NCBI GenBank assembly: GCA_963824985.1
Contig: CAWGRQ010000031.1
Span: 124,001 to 188,000 of the forward strand
Direction of reading: 5' to 3'
Length of the DNA stretch: 64,000 bases
Source: JAFNAG01 sp963824985
GTDB lineage: Bacteria > Acidobacteriota > UBA6911
Shown here: positions 9,175-17,710 of the stretch, piece by piece
How positions within the stretch are numbered: position 1 is the first letter of the stretch
How the letters are laid out: the number at the start of each line of letters is the position of its first letter
The notes under the pieces: model-generated
What the model saw: the letters and a program-made list of their open reading frames with translations, nothing else
Databases searched by the model: none
Told to the model about the DNA's origin: nothing
Translations under genes and position numbers: made by a program

Positions 9175-9735
9175 CAGCGGTATCGGAACCGACGATGGCG
9201 AGGGGGTATCTGGTGACGGGCCATGCAAAATAACTGCTTGCCCGGCGTTCCCGGCCCGCGCTTCTCACCAGATTTCGGTGCGAGGCGGTGCACATCGGCA
9301 AGAATACACGGTTCGCGACATTAGAGCTGCAGGCTTGCCCGACAGCCCGTCAGGGCTCCCAACCGAACACCACAAAATAAGGTAATTGTTTAGCCAAATA
9401 TAATGGATGAAGAAATAAAACGCAAAGACGCAAGGACGCAAAGATCGCCGCTGACCAACAGGCGTGGGCGCAGCGCTTCGCGCTGGCGCATCCTTGGACG
9501 AGCCGCGCGAGAAAGCGCGGGCAGCGACTACTCAGGAGGGTTGCGCTTTCTCGCGCGGCTCGTCCAAGGATGCGGCCGAAGGCCGCCCACGCCCACGAAC
9601 CGAAAGGGCTCCCTTTGCGGCCTTGCGGCCTTGCGTTTTTGCGTTCTGCTGTTAAGCATCGGCTAAACAGTTGCGTAATAAGCTGGTCACTCTCGCGGCC
9701 AATAAGCTTCAGTTAGCCGGGCTGTAACCTACAGC
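9175..9735. other. 561-bp intergenic region dominated by a palindromic element
   Basis: No gene is supported. Outside the foldback at 9417-9650, about 9180-9416 and 9651-9735 show nothing recognisable. Confidence 0.5.
9417..9650. repeat. Long palindromic element with a 31-bp perfect stem
   Basis: The arms 9488-9518 and 9543-9573 are perfect reverse complements (GCATCCTTGGACGAGCCGCG..), separated by 24 nt. The outer arms at about 9418-9450 (AAAACGCAAAGACGCAAGG) and about 9613-9645 (CTTTGCGGCCTTGCG..TTTGCGTT) extend the foldback to about 230 bp. The AACGCAAAGACGCAAAG motif is a common dispersed bacterial repeat end. A strong cruciform or RNA hairpin is expected, and the element sits 3' of two convergent genes. 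Confidence 0.7.
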
Positions 9736-12648
9736 CTAAAAAGCCACTGCCTTGCATACGACAATGGTCAGATCGTCGCTTGGCTTTGCCCCCTGAGTGA
9801 ATTCGAAGACGGCCCGACGGACATGAAGCACGATGTGTTCCGCGGGCTCGTTCAAATGCTTCCGAAGGACATCCAGGACCCGTTCCCCCTCAAACCAGGA
9901 CCCATCCGGGGCCTGGCTCTCGGTGATGCCGTCCGTCAGTAGCACGACCATATCTCCAGGCTCAAAACCGACATCTCCATCGGCTTCATATTTGCTCGTC
10001 GGAAACATTCCGAGCGGCAGTCCCGTGGCTTTCAGCTCCGCTTTGAGCGCGCCGGTTCGATCCAGCACGTAACCGGGAGTGTGACCGGCATTGGCATATG
10101 TCAGGCGCCGGGCCGACACGTTAATGTGGGCAAGCAGCAAGGTTACGAAGCGAACCTCATCCAGGTCGGGGTGGAGCGATTCGTTGATGGCGCTGAGGAT
10201 CCCCCCGAGGTCGGAGGCGCCCCTGGATAGGGATCTCAGAAATGCACGCGTTTCGGCCATGATCAGCGCCGGTCCCAGACCGTGGCCGCAAACATCCCCG
10301 ATGGCGATGCCGAGGATGCCGTCTTTTATGGGCAGGTAGTCGAAGTAATCCCCGCAGGTGGCTTCGGCGGGGAAAACGGCCCCTGCGATATCAAAGCCCG
10401 GCATCTGAGGGGGCTGTTCGGGGTAAAGCCTCTTTTGCACCTGCGCCGCCAGGTGCATCTCGATTTCCTGTTCCTGCCTTTTGATGCGCTCCGTGACGTC
10501 CTTGAGCACCGAGACGAAGTGAGTCACCCTCGCCTCAGAATCCCGCATGGGGGTAATGGTTTGCTCGACGTTATACAGTTCGCCATTCTTGCGGCGATTG
10601 ACGGTCGTGTGGCGATACACCTCTCCGTTCAGAATCCTCTGCCAGAGCTCCTTGTAGTGATTGGAATCGTATGCACCGGATTTGAGGATGCGCGGCGTAT
10701 TGCCCAGGGCCTCGGTTCGCGAATAGCCCGTGGTGGTTTCAAACGCAGGATTCACATATTCGATCACCCCATCGCGATTTGTGATGAACACGCCATCTGC
10801 AGTCTGTTCGATGGCGTTGGAAAGGTGTTCCGCCGTCTCCTGGTGTTTCCGGCTTTCGGTGATATCGTTGTGGATCGCCAGATAATGTTCGGGTTCCCCG
10901 TTCTGATCGCGAAAGGGGACAATCGTGGTATCCACCCAAAAGTGCCGGCCATCCTTGGCCCGGTTGCGGATCGTTTCACGCCACACCTGTCCGCCGCCGA
11001 TGGTCTGCCACATCTTCTCGAAAAACGCCTTCGGATGATACCCGGAGTTCACGATCCGATGATTCTGGCCCATCAGCTCCGCCCTCGAATAGCCGCTGAT
11101 CTCACAGAATTTATCATTTACATAGATGATGGCCCCCTCCCGGTCTGTGGTAGCGACGATGGCAGACTGATCCAGCGCTGTCTTCATATCTTCCAGCTGC
11201 TTGAGAGTGGACCGCAATTCCTCGTCAGCCTTTTTGAACCTGCTGATGTCGCGGAAAACGGCGAGCCCCCCGGCCGGGCCGCCTTCTTCATCCGTCAGAG
11301 GCGCCGAACTGACGGAGATCCAGATTCCTTCCTGAAGGCTCGAGTTGCGGACATACATCAATTCTCCCTGAACGCTCTCTCCGCGTATCGCCCGCACCAG
11401 CGGCAGCCGGTCAGTGGGGAACGGGGTGCGCATATCAGGAAAATAGCATCCGTAAATCGAGGCCCACTCCGTTTGAGGCACATCCTTGAGCCCCAGACCG
11501 AATATCTTCTCGGCGGCTTCGTTGAAAACGATGAGTCGGCCGTCGACGCCCGCCACGGCAACTCCTTCGGTCAGGCTGTGGCAGACCGACCGGAACACCT
11601 GGTCTTGCTTGCGCATGCCTTGCATCTGGGCCCGTTCTGCGAGTGAAAGCCCCAGTCCGATGAGCACTCCCCAAAGCAGAAAGACGCCCACGCCGAGAAC
11701 GGCCGGCTGATGCGAGAGATGTTCCGCGACAAACGAGGCGGTCGGCAGTCCCTGGAGTTCCCACCCCTGGTTTCCTATCACGATGGAACGAACAAAAACA
11801 CTGCCATCATCTACATGGCTCGGATCCCAATCGGGGGAAGCCTCAACGGCGACAATCTTCCCCGCCACGTCCACATCAAAAAGTTGAAATTTGAGAAAAG
11901 GAGGCCCGCCTCCCAGGAGCAGAGATTTGGCAACCATTTCCCGCACATCCAGCACGAAAAGGACGAACCCATCCAGCGATAGGGGATCGTCTGCCTCCTG
12001 CGGCAGTCTCTGGCGATAGACCGGCAGAAACGCAAGTATTCCTTTGGCAGAGCCAGGCTCCTGCACCAGGTCGATCGGGTCGGTGAGCGCGATTTTCTGC
12101 GTTGCCGCCGCGAGGTCCAGGGCGGAGCGCCGGCCCTTTTCGGAAGCCAGGTCATAGCCGATGGCGCGCTCGTTGGGAGGCAACGGCTCAACATAAAACA
12201 CCGGATAGTATTCCGGACTGGGGGGCGCGGTTACCATCGAGCCGTCCGGCAGGCGGACCTGGATGCGGTATCCTTCCAGGCCGTCGGCGCGAGCGGACCG
12301 TTCATGCTCCTCCCGCCGGCCGGCTACGATGCGCGGGATCCACTCGATGGCGTGAATAGCCGGGTTGCTTTCCAGGATTTCTTGAGTGAATTTGCGGAAC
12401 TCGGCGCGGGAAACCACATCCTGCGCGCTGAAAAACGCCCGCAGATGATGGAGGTCTTCGGCAATATCAAAGACCTCCTTCTGCAGCAGCGCCGAGCGCA
12501 TGGAGAGGCGCGCTTCAAACGCCATGCGCAGCCGCTCCTGTTCGTAGCTCGACGCCACACGGTAAGCGACCCAACCCAATAAAGGCCCGGCGAGGAGAAA
12601 AGCCAGAGCCATCTGCCATCTGATCCTGGATACCCAAGCGGTATTCAT
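9736..12648 (-). CDS. CHASE-PAS-PAS-PAS SpoIIE/PP2C-type sensor phosphatase
   Basis: A 970-residue membrane sensor. After an N-terminal membrane helix (residues 10-30) comes a periplasmic CHASE domain (about 75-290) and a second helix (about 312-335). Three PAS domains follow (about 345-465, 480-605 and 610-735; each of the last two ends in a PAC-like segment such as WVDTTIVPFRDQNGEPEHY). A PP2C/SpoIIE serine phosphatase occupies about 760-968, with the metal-binding GDYFDY and GDVCGHG. Such RsbU-like proteins dephosphorylate anti-sigma antagonists in partner-switching systems. No antagonist or kinase lies next to it, so its target is elsewhere. The ligand of CHASE and any PAS cofactor cannot be inferred. 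Confidence 0.87.
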   Translation of the reverse strand: MNTAWVSRIRWQMALAFLLAGPLLGWVAYRVASSYEQERLRMAFEARLSMRSALLQKEVFDIAEDLHHLRAFFSAQDVVSRAEFRKFTQEILESNPAIHAIEWIPRIVAGRREEHERSARADGLEGYRIQVRLPDGSMVTAPPSPEYYPVFYVEPLPPNERAIGYDLASEKGRRSALDLAAATQKIALTDPIDLVQEPGSAKGILAFLPVYRQRLPQEADDPLSLDGFVLFVLDVREMVAKSLLLGGGPPFLKFQLFDVDVAGKIVAVEASPDWDPSHVDDGSVFVRSIVIGNQGWELQGLPTASFVAEHLSHQPAVLGVGVFLLWGVLIGLGLSLAERAQMQGMRKQDQVFRSVCHSLTEGVAVAGVDGRLIVFNEAAEKIFGLGLKDVPQTEWASIYGCYFPDMRTPFPTDRLPLVRAIRGESVQGELMYVRNSSLQEGIWISVSSAPLTDEEGGPAGGLAVFRDISRFKKADEELRSTLKQLEDMKTALDQSAIVATTDREGAIIYVNDKFCEISGYSRAELMGQNHRIVNSGYHPKAFFEKMWQTIGGGQVWRETIRNRAKDGRHFWVDTTIVPFRDQNGEPEHYLAIHNDITESRKHQETAEHLSNAIEQTADGVFITNRDGVIEYVNPAFETTTGYSRTEALGNTPRILKSGAYDSNHYKELWQRILNGEVYRHTTVNRRKNGELYNVEQTITPMRDSEARVTHFVSVLKDVTERIKRQEQEIEMHLAAQVQKRLYPEQPPQMPGFDIAGAVFPAEATCGDYFDYLPIKDGILGIAIGDVCGHGLGPALIMAETRAFLRSLSRGASDLGGILSAINESLHPDLDEVRFVTLLLAHINVSARRLTYANAGHTPGYVLDRTGALKAELKATGLPLGMFPTSKYEADGDVGFEPGDMVVLLTDGITESQAPDGSWFEGERVLDVLRKHLNEPAEHIVLHVRRAVFEFTQGAKPSDDLTIVVCKAVAF

Positions 12649-12929
12649 ACCATCCCCGAAGATCCAAACTCAGCGCGCACCCGGGTTGGGCAACCCCCAG
12701 GCCGATTGATCAGCTACCAATAGTACATTCCCGAATGTCGCAATACAAACGGGACGCGGAGGTCGGATATCCAAGCCCCGGTCAAGCCTCAGGACGGCGG
12801 ATGGCAAATAATCCGGCAATCGCAATTCAAGGGCCGGTCGATCCGACACAAATCGCACTCGAAATGTATCGAATTTCGGTTTATGGTATCCCATTGTCAA
12901 TGTTGACGCGGACAAGGAAGGGTGGAATT

Positions 12930-13466
12930 GTGGACCTGAAAGGCGATCCCCGAAGAATCGCGGTTTTTGGCGGACGTCATCCGGTGCCGGGAGACGAGGA
13001 ATATGCCGAAGCCCGCAGGCTGGGAAGTCTGCTGGCCAAGGCCGGCTATTCCGTCATAAATGGTGGATACACGGGGGTCATGGAGGCCGTCTCCCGGGGC
13101 GCGGTGGAATCGGGAGGAGCGGCAATCGGGATCACGATGGAGATTTTCGGGGATATGCCCCCCAATCCCTTTTTGACCCGGGAAATCCGTGCGCGCAATT
13201 TTTTTGAGCGCCTGGAAATCCTCACCTCGACTGCCGGCGGCTTTGTCGCCATGCGGGGCGGAATGGGGACCCTGACCGAAGTGAGCCTCATCTGGAACAT
13301 GCTGCAAACCAGGACTATCGAACCAAAGCCGATGATCCTGATGGGGAAGTTCTGGAGGCCTCTGCTCCAATCCGTGGCGCATCATCTTGTGGTAACCGCG
13401 GGGGAACTCGACCTGCTCCATTATGTCGATAATGCCGATGAGGCAGTCGCCCTGCTCCGGAAATGA
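12930..13466 (+). CDS. LOG-family protein (cytokinin-riboside-monophosphate hydrolase-like)
   Basis: A 178-residue Rossmann-type protein of the TIGR00730/LOG group, often mis-annotated as lysine decarboxylase. IAVFGGRHPVPGD, GGYTGVMEAVSRGA and RGGMGTLTE correspond to the nucleotide-binding and catalytic PGGxGTxxE motif; the first Pro is replaced by Arg here. The GTG at 12930 is chosen because AAGGAAGG lies 7 nt upstream. An in-frame ATG at 12900 and the longer extension to 12735 lack such a site. The family removes ribose 5-phosphate from nucleoside monophosphates. It is divergent from the sensor phosphatase. Confidence 0.82.
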   Translation: MDLKGDPRRIAVFGGRHPVPGDEEYAEARRLGSLLAKAGYSVINGGYTGVMEAVSRGAVESGGAAIGITMEIFGDMPPNPFLTREIRARNFFERLEILTSTAGGFVAMRGGMGTLTEVSLIWNMLQTRTIEPKPMILMGKFWRPLLQSVAHHLVVTAGELDLLHYVDNADEAVALLRK

Positions 13467-13570
13467 AGATAAACCGCGAAGACCTCGACGACCTCGAAGC
13501 AGCTATTTCATCTACTTCGAGGCCTTCGAGGTTCGCTTTCCCGCGGCGTGAGCGTACGCCTGTCTGCGCG

Positions 13571-15106
13571 CTATTCCTTGCGGCGAAAACCGGCGAGGCG
13601 TTCCAGGGCGGCATCCTGAACATATTCGGCGGCCTGATTGGAGGCCAGGAAGTTGTTGGCGATCATCGCAAAAGCCAGCATCTCCCCATCGGCCGTCTTC
13701 ACATACCCGGAAAGGCAGCGCACGTAACTGATTGTGCCGGTCTTGCCATGGACGTTGTTTTCGGCACTCGTCCCCTTCAGACGGGTCCGGATGGTACCGT
13801 CGACCCCGGCGATTGGAAGCGCATCGTAGAAAATCGGGAAATACTTGTTCCGGTACATGAATTTGAAGATGCGCACCAGCATGTCCGCGCTTACCAGGTT
13901 CTGACGGGACAACCCGGATCCATCGACATAGGCATACGTACCTCTCGGGATCGCCATGGTCTCCAGAAGTTCCTGCACGACCTCCCGGCCGGCGCTGAAG
14001 CTCCCCAGGTTTCGGAACACCAGACCCAGTGTGCGTGACAGCGTTTCCGCGTAGAGATTCTGACTGACTTTCAGAAGCGGCTTCAGGATCTCCGCAAGTG
14101 GGGGCGAAGAGTGTTCAAAAAGAAGCTCTCCCGCATCCGGAGAGGTCGAATCCGCCCCATCCCTGATCCCAATCGATGCGCCGGCCACATCGATCCCCTC
14201 ATCCTGCAGCGCCTTCTTCAGCGCTGCGGCAAAATACAGAGAAGGGACCTCAACCGATCGGGTCGACCGGTTCGGTTTTGCCAGGGCGGCGATCGTTCCC
14301 CTGACAATCAGGGAATCCCGTCGCTCACCGCGCTGGATTTCCACCCTGCCTCTCATCCCCGCGGCGATGGTAGTGACCTGCGCGTCAATGGTCACATAAT
14401 CCGGAACCGGTTCGCACTGGATCTCAGCCGGCGAGCCTTCCGCGGCTCCAGGGGATATCTCCACCGTGTACAGGTTTTCATTGAATTGCAGGGCGCTGAC
14501 CGGCGCAGCGGATGAAAAGGCCAGGTCGTCCCATTCCCAGCCCTGGCCGAGCAGCGAGGGCGGAAACGCCCGGCCGTCCCCCACAATGCCGCCTTCAATC
14601 CTGCGCACCCCTCGTTCCTTGAGGCTGGCGGCCCAGTCCCTGAAGATCCGGTAGGGATCCCCGTCGTGAAAGCGCGCGGCAAACGCGGGGTCTCCCGTGC
14701 CGGTAACGATCAGGTTTCCTTTCAGGACTCCATCGGTCACGGAACCATCCGTGGAAATCCGGGTAGCGTATCGATAGTCCGGTCCAAGGCGCAGCAAAGC
14801 GGACACCGCGGTCAGGATCTTGTTGTTTGAAGCCGGCATGTAGAGACGCGTGGAGTTGTGCTCGAACAGCAGGTCGCCGCGATCTAACGAAATCACCTCG
14901 ACCCCCCACTGGGCATTGGCAAAATTCGGGTCGTCGAATATCCGCACCAGGTCCGCGTGGAGACGTCCCACCGCGTCGGCGCCCGGCGCCGCTCCGATCG
15001 CCGCGGCAGGAGTCACGATGGCCGTGTTTTTCGGGGCGCAACCCATCCACGATATCGTCGACAGCAGGATCCCAAGGAACCAGCACGCAGGACTGATACG
15101 CCTCAT
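13571..15106 (-). CDS. dacB: D-alanyl-D-alanine carboxypeptidase/endopeptidase (PBP4, S13 family)
   Basis: A 511-residue penicillin-binding protein of the PBP4 type. All three active-site motifs are present: SNNK at 93-96, SQN at 348-350 and KTG at 455-457. The long insertion between the first two is typical of class C PBPs. The N-terminus ends WMGC with Cys23 in a lipobox-like position, suggesting a membrane-anchored lipoprotein. It trims or cuts D-Ala cross-links in peptidoglycan. No clear Shine-Dalgarno sequence precedes the start. It follows nifS on the same strand after about 117 bp. Confidence 0.9.
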   Translation of the reverse strand: MRRISPACWFLGILLSTISWMGCAPKNTAIVTPAAAIGAAPGADAVGRLHADLVRIFDDPNFANAQWGVEVISLDRGDLLFEHNSTRLYMPASNNKILTAVSALLRLGPDYRYATRISTDGSVTDGVLKGNLIVTGTGDPAFAARFHDGDPYRIFRDWAASLKERGVRRIEGGIVGDGRAFPPSLLGQGWEWDDLAFSSAAPVSALQFNENLYTVEISPGAAEGSPAEIQCEPVPDYVTIDAQVTTIAAGMRGRVEIQRGERRDSLIVRGTIAALAKPNRSTRSVEVPSLYFAAALKKALQDEGIDVAGASIGIRDGADSTSPDAGELLFEHSSPPLAEILKPLLKVSQNLYAETLSRTLGLVFRNLGSFSAGREVVQELLETMAIPRGTYAYVDGSGLSRQNLVSADMLVRIFKFMYRNKYFPIFYDALPIAGVDGTIRTRLKGTSAENNVHGKTGTISYVRCLSGYVKTADGEMLAFAMIANNFLASNQAAEYVQDAALERLAGFRRKE

Positions 15107-15223
15107 GGCGGTCGATTAAAGCACAAATCGGAGGAAAAGCAACTTCTTCGTCAGGCGGAGGGTCCTACATTGATGACAACCAGGGTAACATCGTCGACCA
15201 GTTTCCGGTCTCCGGATTCCCAG

Positions 15224-16438
15224 TTATGGGGCCAGACTCGGCGCATCGGGGCGCGGCGCATTCCGTTCATTATCCCAATAGGGCGACAGCTTGCGCAGGT
15301 TGGCCACGATCCCGGGAAAAAGCTCAATTATCGTGTCGATTTCCTCCCGGGTAGTATAACGGCTGAGGCTGAAGCGCACCGATCCATGAACCGCAGTGAA
15401 TGGCACCTTCATCGCCCTGAGCACATGGGAAGGCTCAAGAGAGCCGGAGGTGCAGGCGGAGCCGCTCGAGGCACAGATGCCATGCTCGCTCAGTTGATAG
15501 AGCATCCCTTCCCCCTCGATGTAGTGCGACGAGATATTCAGGGTGTTGGCCAGCCGCGGCGCACCTGTGCCGTTAACCTGGACACATGGGATCCTCTGCA
15601 CGAGCTGGTTTTCCAGGCGGTCACGCAGCTCCTGGATCCGGGATTCGTCCTCCTCCCGGCTCGCCAGGGCCAGCTGCAAGGCGGTGGCCATACCGACGAT
15701 ATAGGGAACGTTCTCTGTTCCCGCCCGGCGGCCTTCCTCCTGGTGCCCTCCGATCATGACCGGCCGGCAACGAGCGCCGCGCCGGATAAAGAGGGCGCCG
15801 ACCCCTTTCGGCGCGTGAAGCTTGTGCCCGGAAAAGGAAAGCAGGTCTACGTGCGGCAGGCCGCGCATCAGATCCACCGGGAGTTTCCCCGCCGTTTGCG
15901 TCGCATCGGTGTGAAAGAGGATCGAGCCGTCCGTCTCCTTGGCAATGCGCGACAGTTGCTCGATCGGGAAGATCACGCCGGTTTCATTGTTGGCGTGCAT
16001 GATCGTAACCAGGAGTGTCTCAGGCGACAACGCGCGAATGAACTCTCCCAGATCCAGATTTCCGCGCGCATCCACACCGAGTATGGTCACGCGGTACCCG
16101 GAGCGTTCCATCTCTTTGCAGACCTCGAGAACCGCGGGGTGTTCCACAGCCGTCGTGATGATGTGGCGGCGCTGCGGGTTGCCGCGGGCCGTCCCCAGGA
16201 TCGCAGTGTTGTTGCTCTCTGTAGCGCAGCTGGTGAACAGGATTTCCCTGGGATCTACACCCCCCAGGCCGTCGGCAACGCCTTTGCGGGCTTGCGCCAG
16301 CGCCTGGGCGGTCAGGCGCGCCGGCTCGTACATGGAGCTCGGATTGAAATAGTTTTCCGTCAGGTAGGGAATCATGGCCCGATAGACTTCGGGCGCGATG
16401 CGGGTCGTGGCGTTGTTGTCCACATAGATCGTTTTCAT
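15224..16438 (-). CDS. nifS: Cysteine desulfurase, NIF type
   Basis: A 404-residue PLP enzyme that takes sulfur from cysteine for Fe-S cluster assembly. The PLP lysine is K206 in SFSGHKLHAPKG. The persulfide cysteine is C329 in SSGSACTSGSLEPSHV, matching the class I (NifS/IscS) active loop, with one extra cysteine at C322. The sequence starts MKTIYVDNNATTRI, as in NifS. It lies 15 bp downstream of nifU on the same strand, so the two form an operon. No nitrogenase genes are in the window, so this NIF-type pair probably serves general Fe-S biogenesis. The last 25 residues are Pro/Asn-rich and poorly conserved. Confidence 0.93.
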   Translation of the reverse strand: MKTIYVDNNATTRIAPEVYRAMIPYLTENYFNPSSMYEPARLTAQALAQARKGVADGLGGVDPREILFTSCATESNNTAILGTARGNPQRRHIITTAVEHPAVLEVCKEMERSGYRVTILGVDARGNLDLGEFIRALSPETLLVTIMHANNETGVIFPIEQLSRIAKETDGSILFHTDATQTAGKLPVDLMRGLPHVDLLSFSGHKLHAPKGVGALFIRRGARCRPVMIGGHQEEGRRAGTENVPYIVGMATALQLALASREEDESRIQELRDRLENQLVQRIPCVQVNGTGAPRLANTLNISSHYIEGEGMLYQLSEHGICASSGSACTSGSLEPSHVLRAMKVPFTAVHGSVRFSLSRYTTREEIDTIIELFPGIVANLRKLSPYWDNERNAPRPDAPSLAP

Positions 16439-16453
16439 GACGTTGCCCGGCGC

Positions 16454-17413
16454 TTATACCTGGATGACCCGGACGCGTTCATCCACCTGGTCCTTCAGCG
16501 TCCGCTCCACCATCATTTTGAGAGTCTGGCTCGCCCCCATGCAGCCGGAACAGGCCCCGTTCAGCCGGCAGTAAATCAGGCTCCCTTTGATATCGATGAT
16601 TTCCACATCGCCGCCGTCGACGCGCAGGGAGGGCCGGACATACTCCTCGATGACTCTTTCCACCTTCTTGGCGAACTGGTACGGGGAAAGTTCCGGCGTT
16701 CCGACAGGTTCGGTGGAGAGGATTTTGAAGGGCTGGGTCGCGGCCGGCGCCTTATCCGCCTTCCCCTGCCACGTCTGATCGAGCAGGTCCTGGAGTCCGC
16801 CGGGAACATGGTGGCAGGACGAGCAGCCGCCGCCGGCCTTGATCGCATTCGTGATCTCCGGGATGGAGCGCAGGTTGAGTTCGACTATCTTGCGCCGGAT
16901 GTAGGGTTCGGTCAGGGAGAAACACTTGCAGACGATGCGCCCTTCATCGGTTTCCTGCGCATGAATGTCGATGCCCAGGCTTTTCAGATCGACCCCGCGC
17001 CGTTGCGCCCAGTTGAAGACAGCCGCTTCCAGAGCCTCCGCGCCCATGACCGAACAGTGGATCTTCTGCTCCGGCAGTCCCTGGAGATATTCGACGATAT
17101 CACTGTTGCGAATCGTAAGCGCCGTGATGGGAGTGTAAGTCGCCTCTTCAATGATGTGGCACAGGGCCTCGGAAGACGCAATCGCCGAGGTGCAGCCGAA
17201 GGTCAGATATCTGGCTTCGGTAATGACATCCTGGGCCGGATCGGACGGGTGGCGTTTGACACGGAAGGTGAAGCGCATGGCGTCTCCGCAGGCGATCGAT
17301 CCGTGCTCCCCCATGCCGTCCGGGTTCTCGACTTCTCCCAAATGGGTGCCCGGTTTTCCCTGAACGGCGTCCATGAATAACTGCTTGGTTTTCTCGCTGT
17401 ATTCCCAACCCAT
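16454..17413 (-). CDS. nifU: NifU three-domain Fe-S cluster scaffold
   Basis: A 319-residue full-length NifU. The N-terminal IscU-like domain has ligands C42, C74 and C120. The central BFD-like [2Fe-2S] domain has C162, C164, C197 and C200. The C-terminal Nfu domain has DGGDVEIIDI and CSGC (C288, C291). It assembles clusters on sulfur supplied by the adjacent NifS. The start at 17413 (MGWEYSEK) has GGAG about 8 nt upstream, and the family normally begins this way; the longer reading to 17464 is unlikely. It is the first gene of the nifU-nifS operon and divergent from the mscS-like gene. Confidence 0.93.
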   Translation of the reverse strand: MGWEYSEKTKQLFMDAVQGKPGTHLGEVENPDGMGEHGSIACGDAMRFTFRVKRHPSDPAQDVITEARYLTFGCTSAIASSEALCHIIEEATYTPITALTIRNSDIVEYLQGLPEQKIHCSVMGAEALEAAVFNWAQRRGVDLKSLGIDIHAQETDEGRIVCKCFSLTEPYIRRKIVELNLRSIPEITNAIKAGGGCSSCHHVPGGLQDLLDQTWQGKADKAPAATQPFKILSTEPVGTPELSPYQFAKKVERVIEEYVRPSLRVDGGDVEIIDIKGSLIYCRLNGACSGCMGASQTLKMMVERTLKDQVDERVRVIQV

Positions 17414-17507
17414 CGCCAAACTCCGAATCGAAGATGCACTCTGCGCCGGCCACGGGGAACACATTCAACGATCATTCCCCGCGCATCGCGACAAGAGCTA
17501 GAAGTTT

Positions 17508-17536
17508 ATTATATCCTCTTGGGGAAGAGCAAAAAA
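17508..17536 (-). promoter_or_regulatory. Possible nifU promoter (perfect TATAAT)
   Basis: On the minus strand a perfect TATAAT (17508-17513) lies 17 bp after a T-run (TTTTTT) that could act as a weak -35. This is about 95 bp upstream of the nifU start, in the divergent nifU/mscS region. No Rrf2/IscR box was recognised. The -10 alone is persuasive; the -35 is poor. Confidence 0.35.
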
Positions 17537-17710
17537 ATCATAGTCCCGTGTTCCAAATCATGGGAATTTCGGTCCGAACATCGCATTGTTTGACTGGTTC
17601 GCACCCTCCCGCTACAATCAAAGTTCCAAAGGCAATGGGGTGCGGTTCCAGGGGAAGATAATCCCGGATCGCGGCCCATCATCGCTTTCATTTTCACCGG
17701 AGTCATTCCC

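Noticed and set aside
7636..9228. A 530-codon open frame on the minus strand opposite the D-aminoacylase gene
   Set aside because: It lies entirely antisense to a gene with clear motifs and a good ribosome site. The high-GC third-position pattern explains long antisense frames, and no family signature was seen.
14957..17380. An 807-codon plus-strand open frame across dacB, nifS and nifU
   Set aside because: It is antisense to three genes with intact catalytic motifs, and its composition is that of a shadow frame.
15224..17413. A nitrogen-fixation gene cluster
   Set aside because: Only nifU and nifS are present, with dacB and an MscS channel as neighbours and no nitrogenase or cofactor genes, so general Fe-S assembly is more likely.
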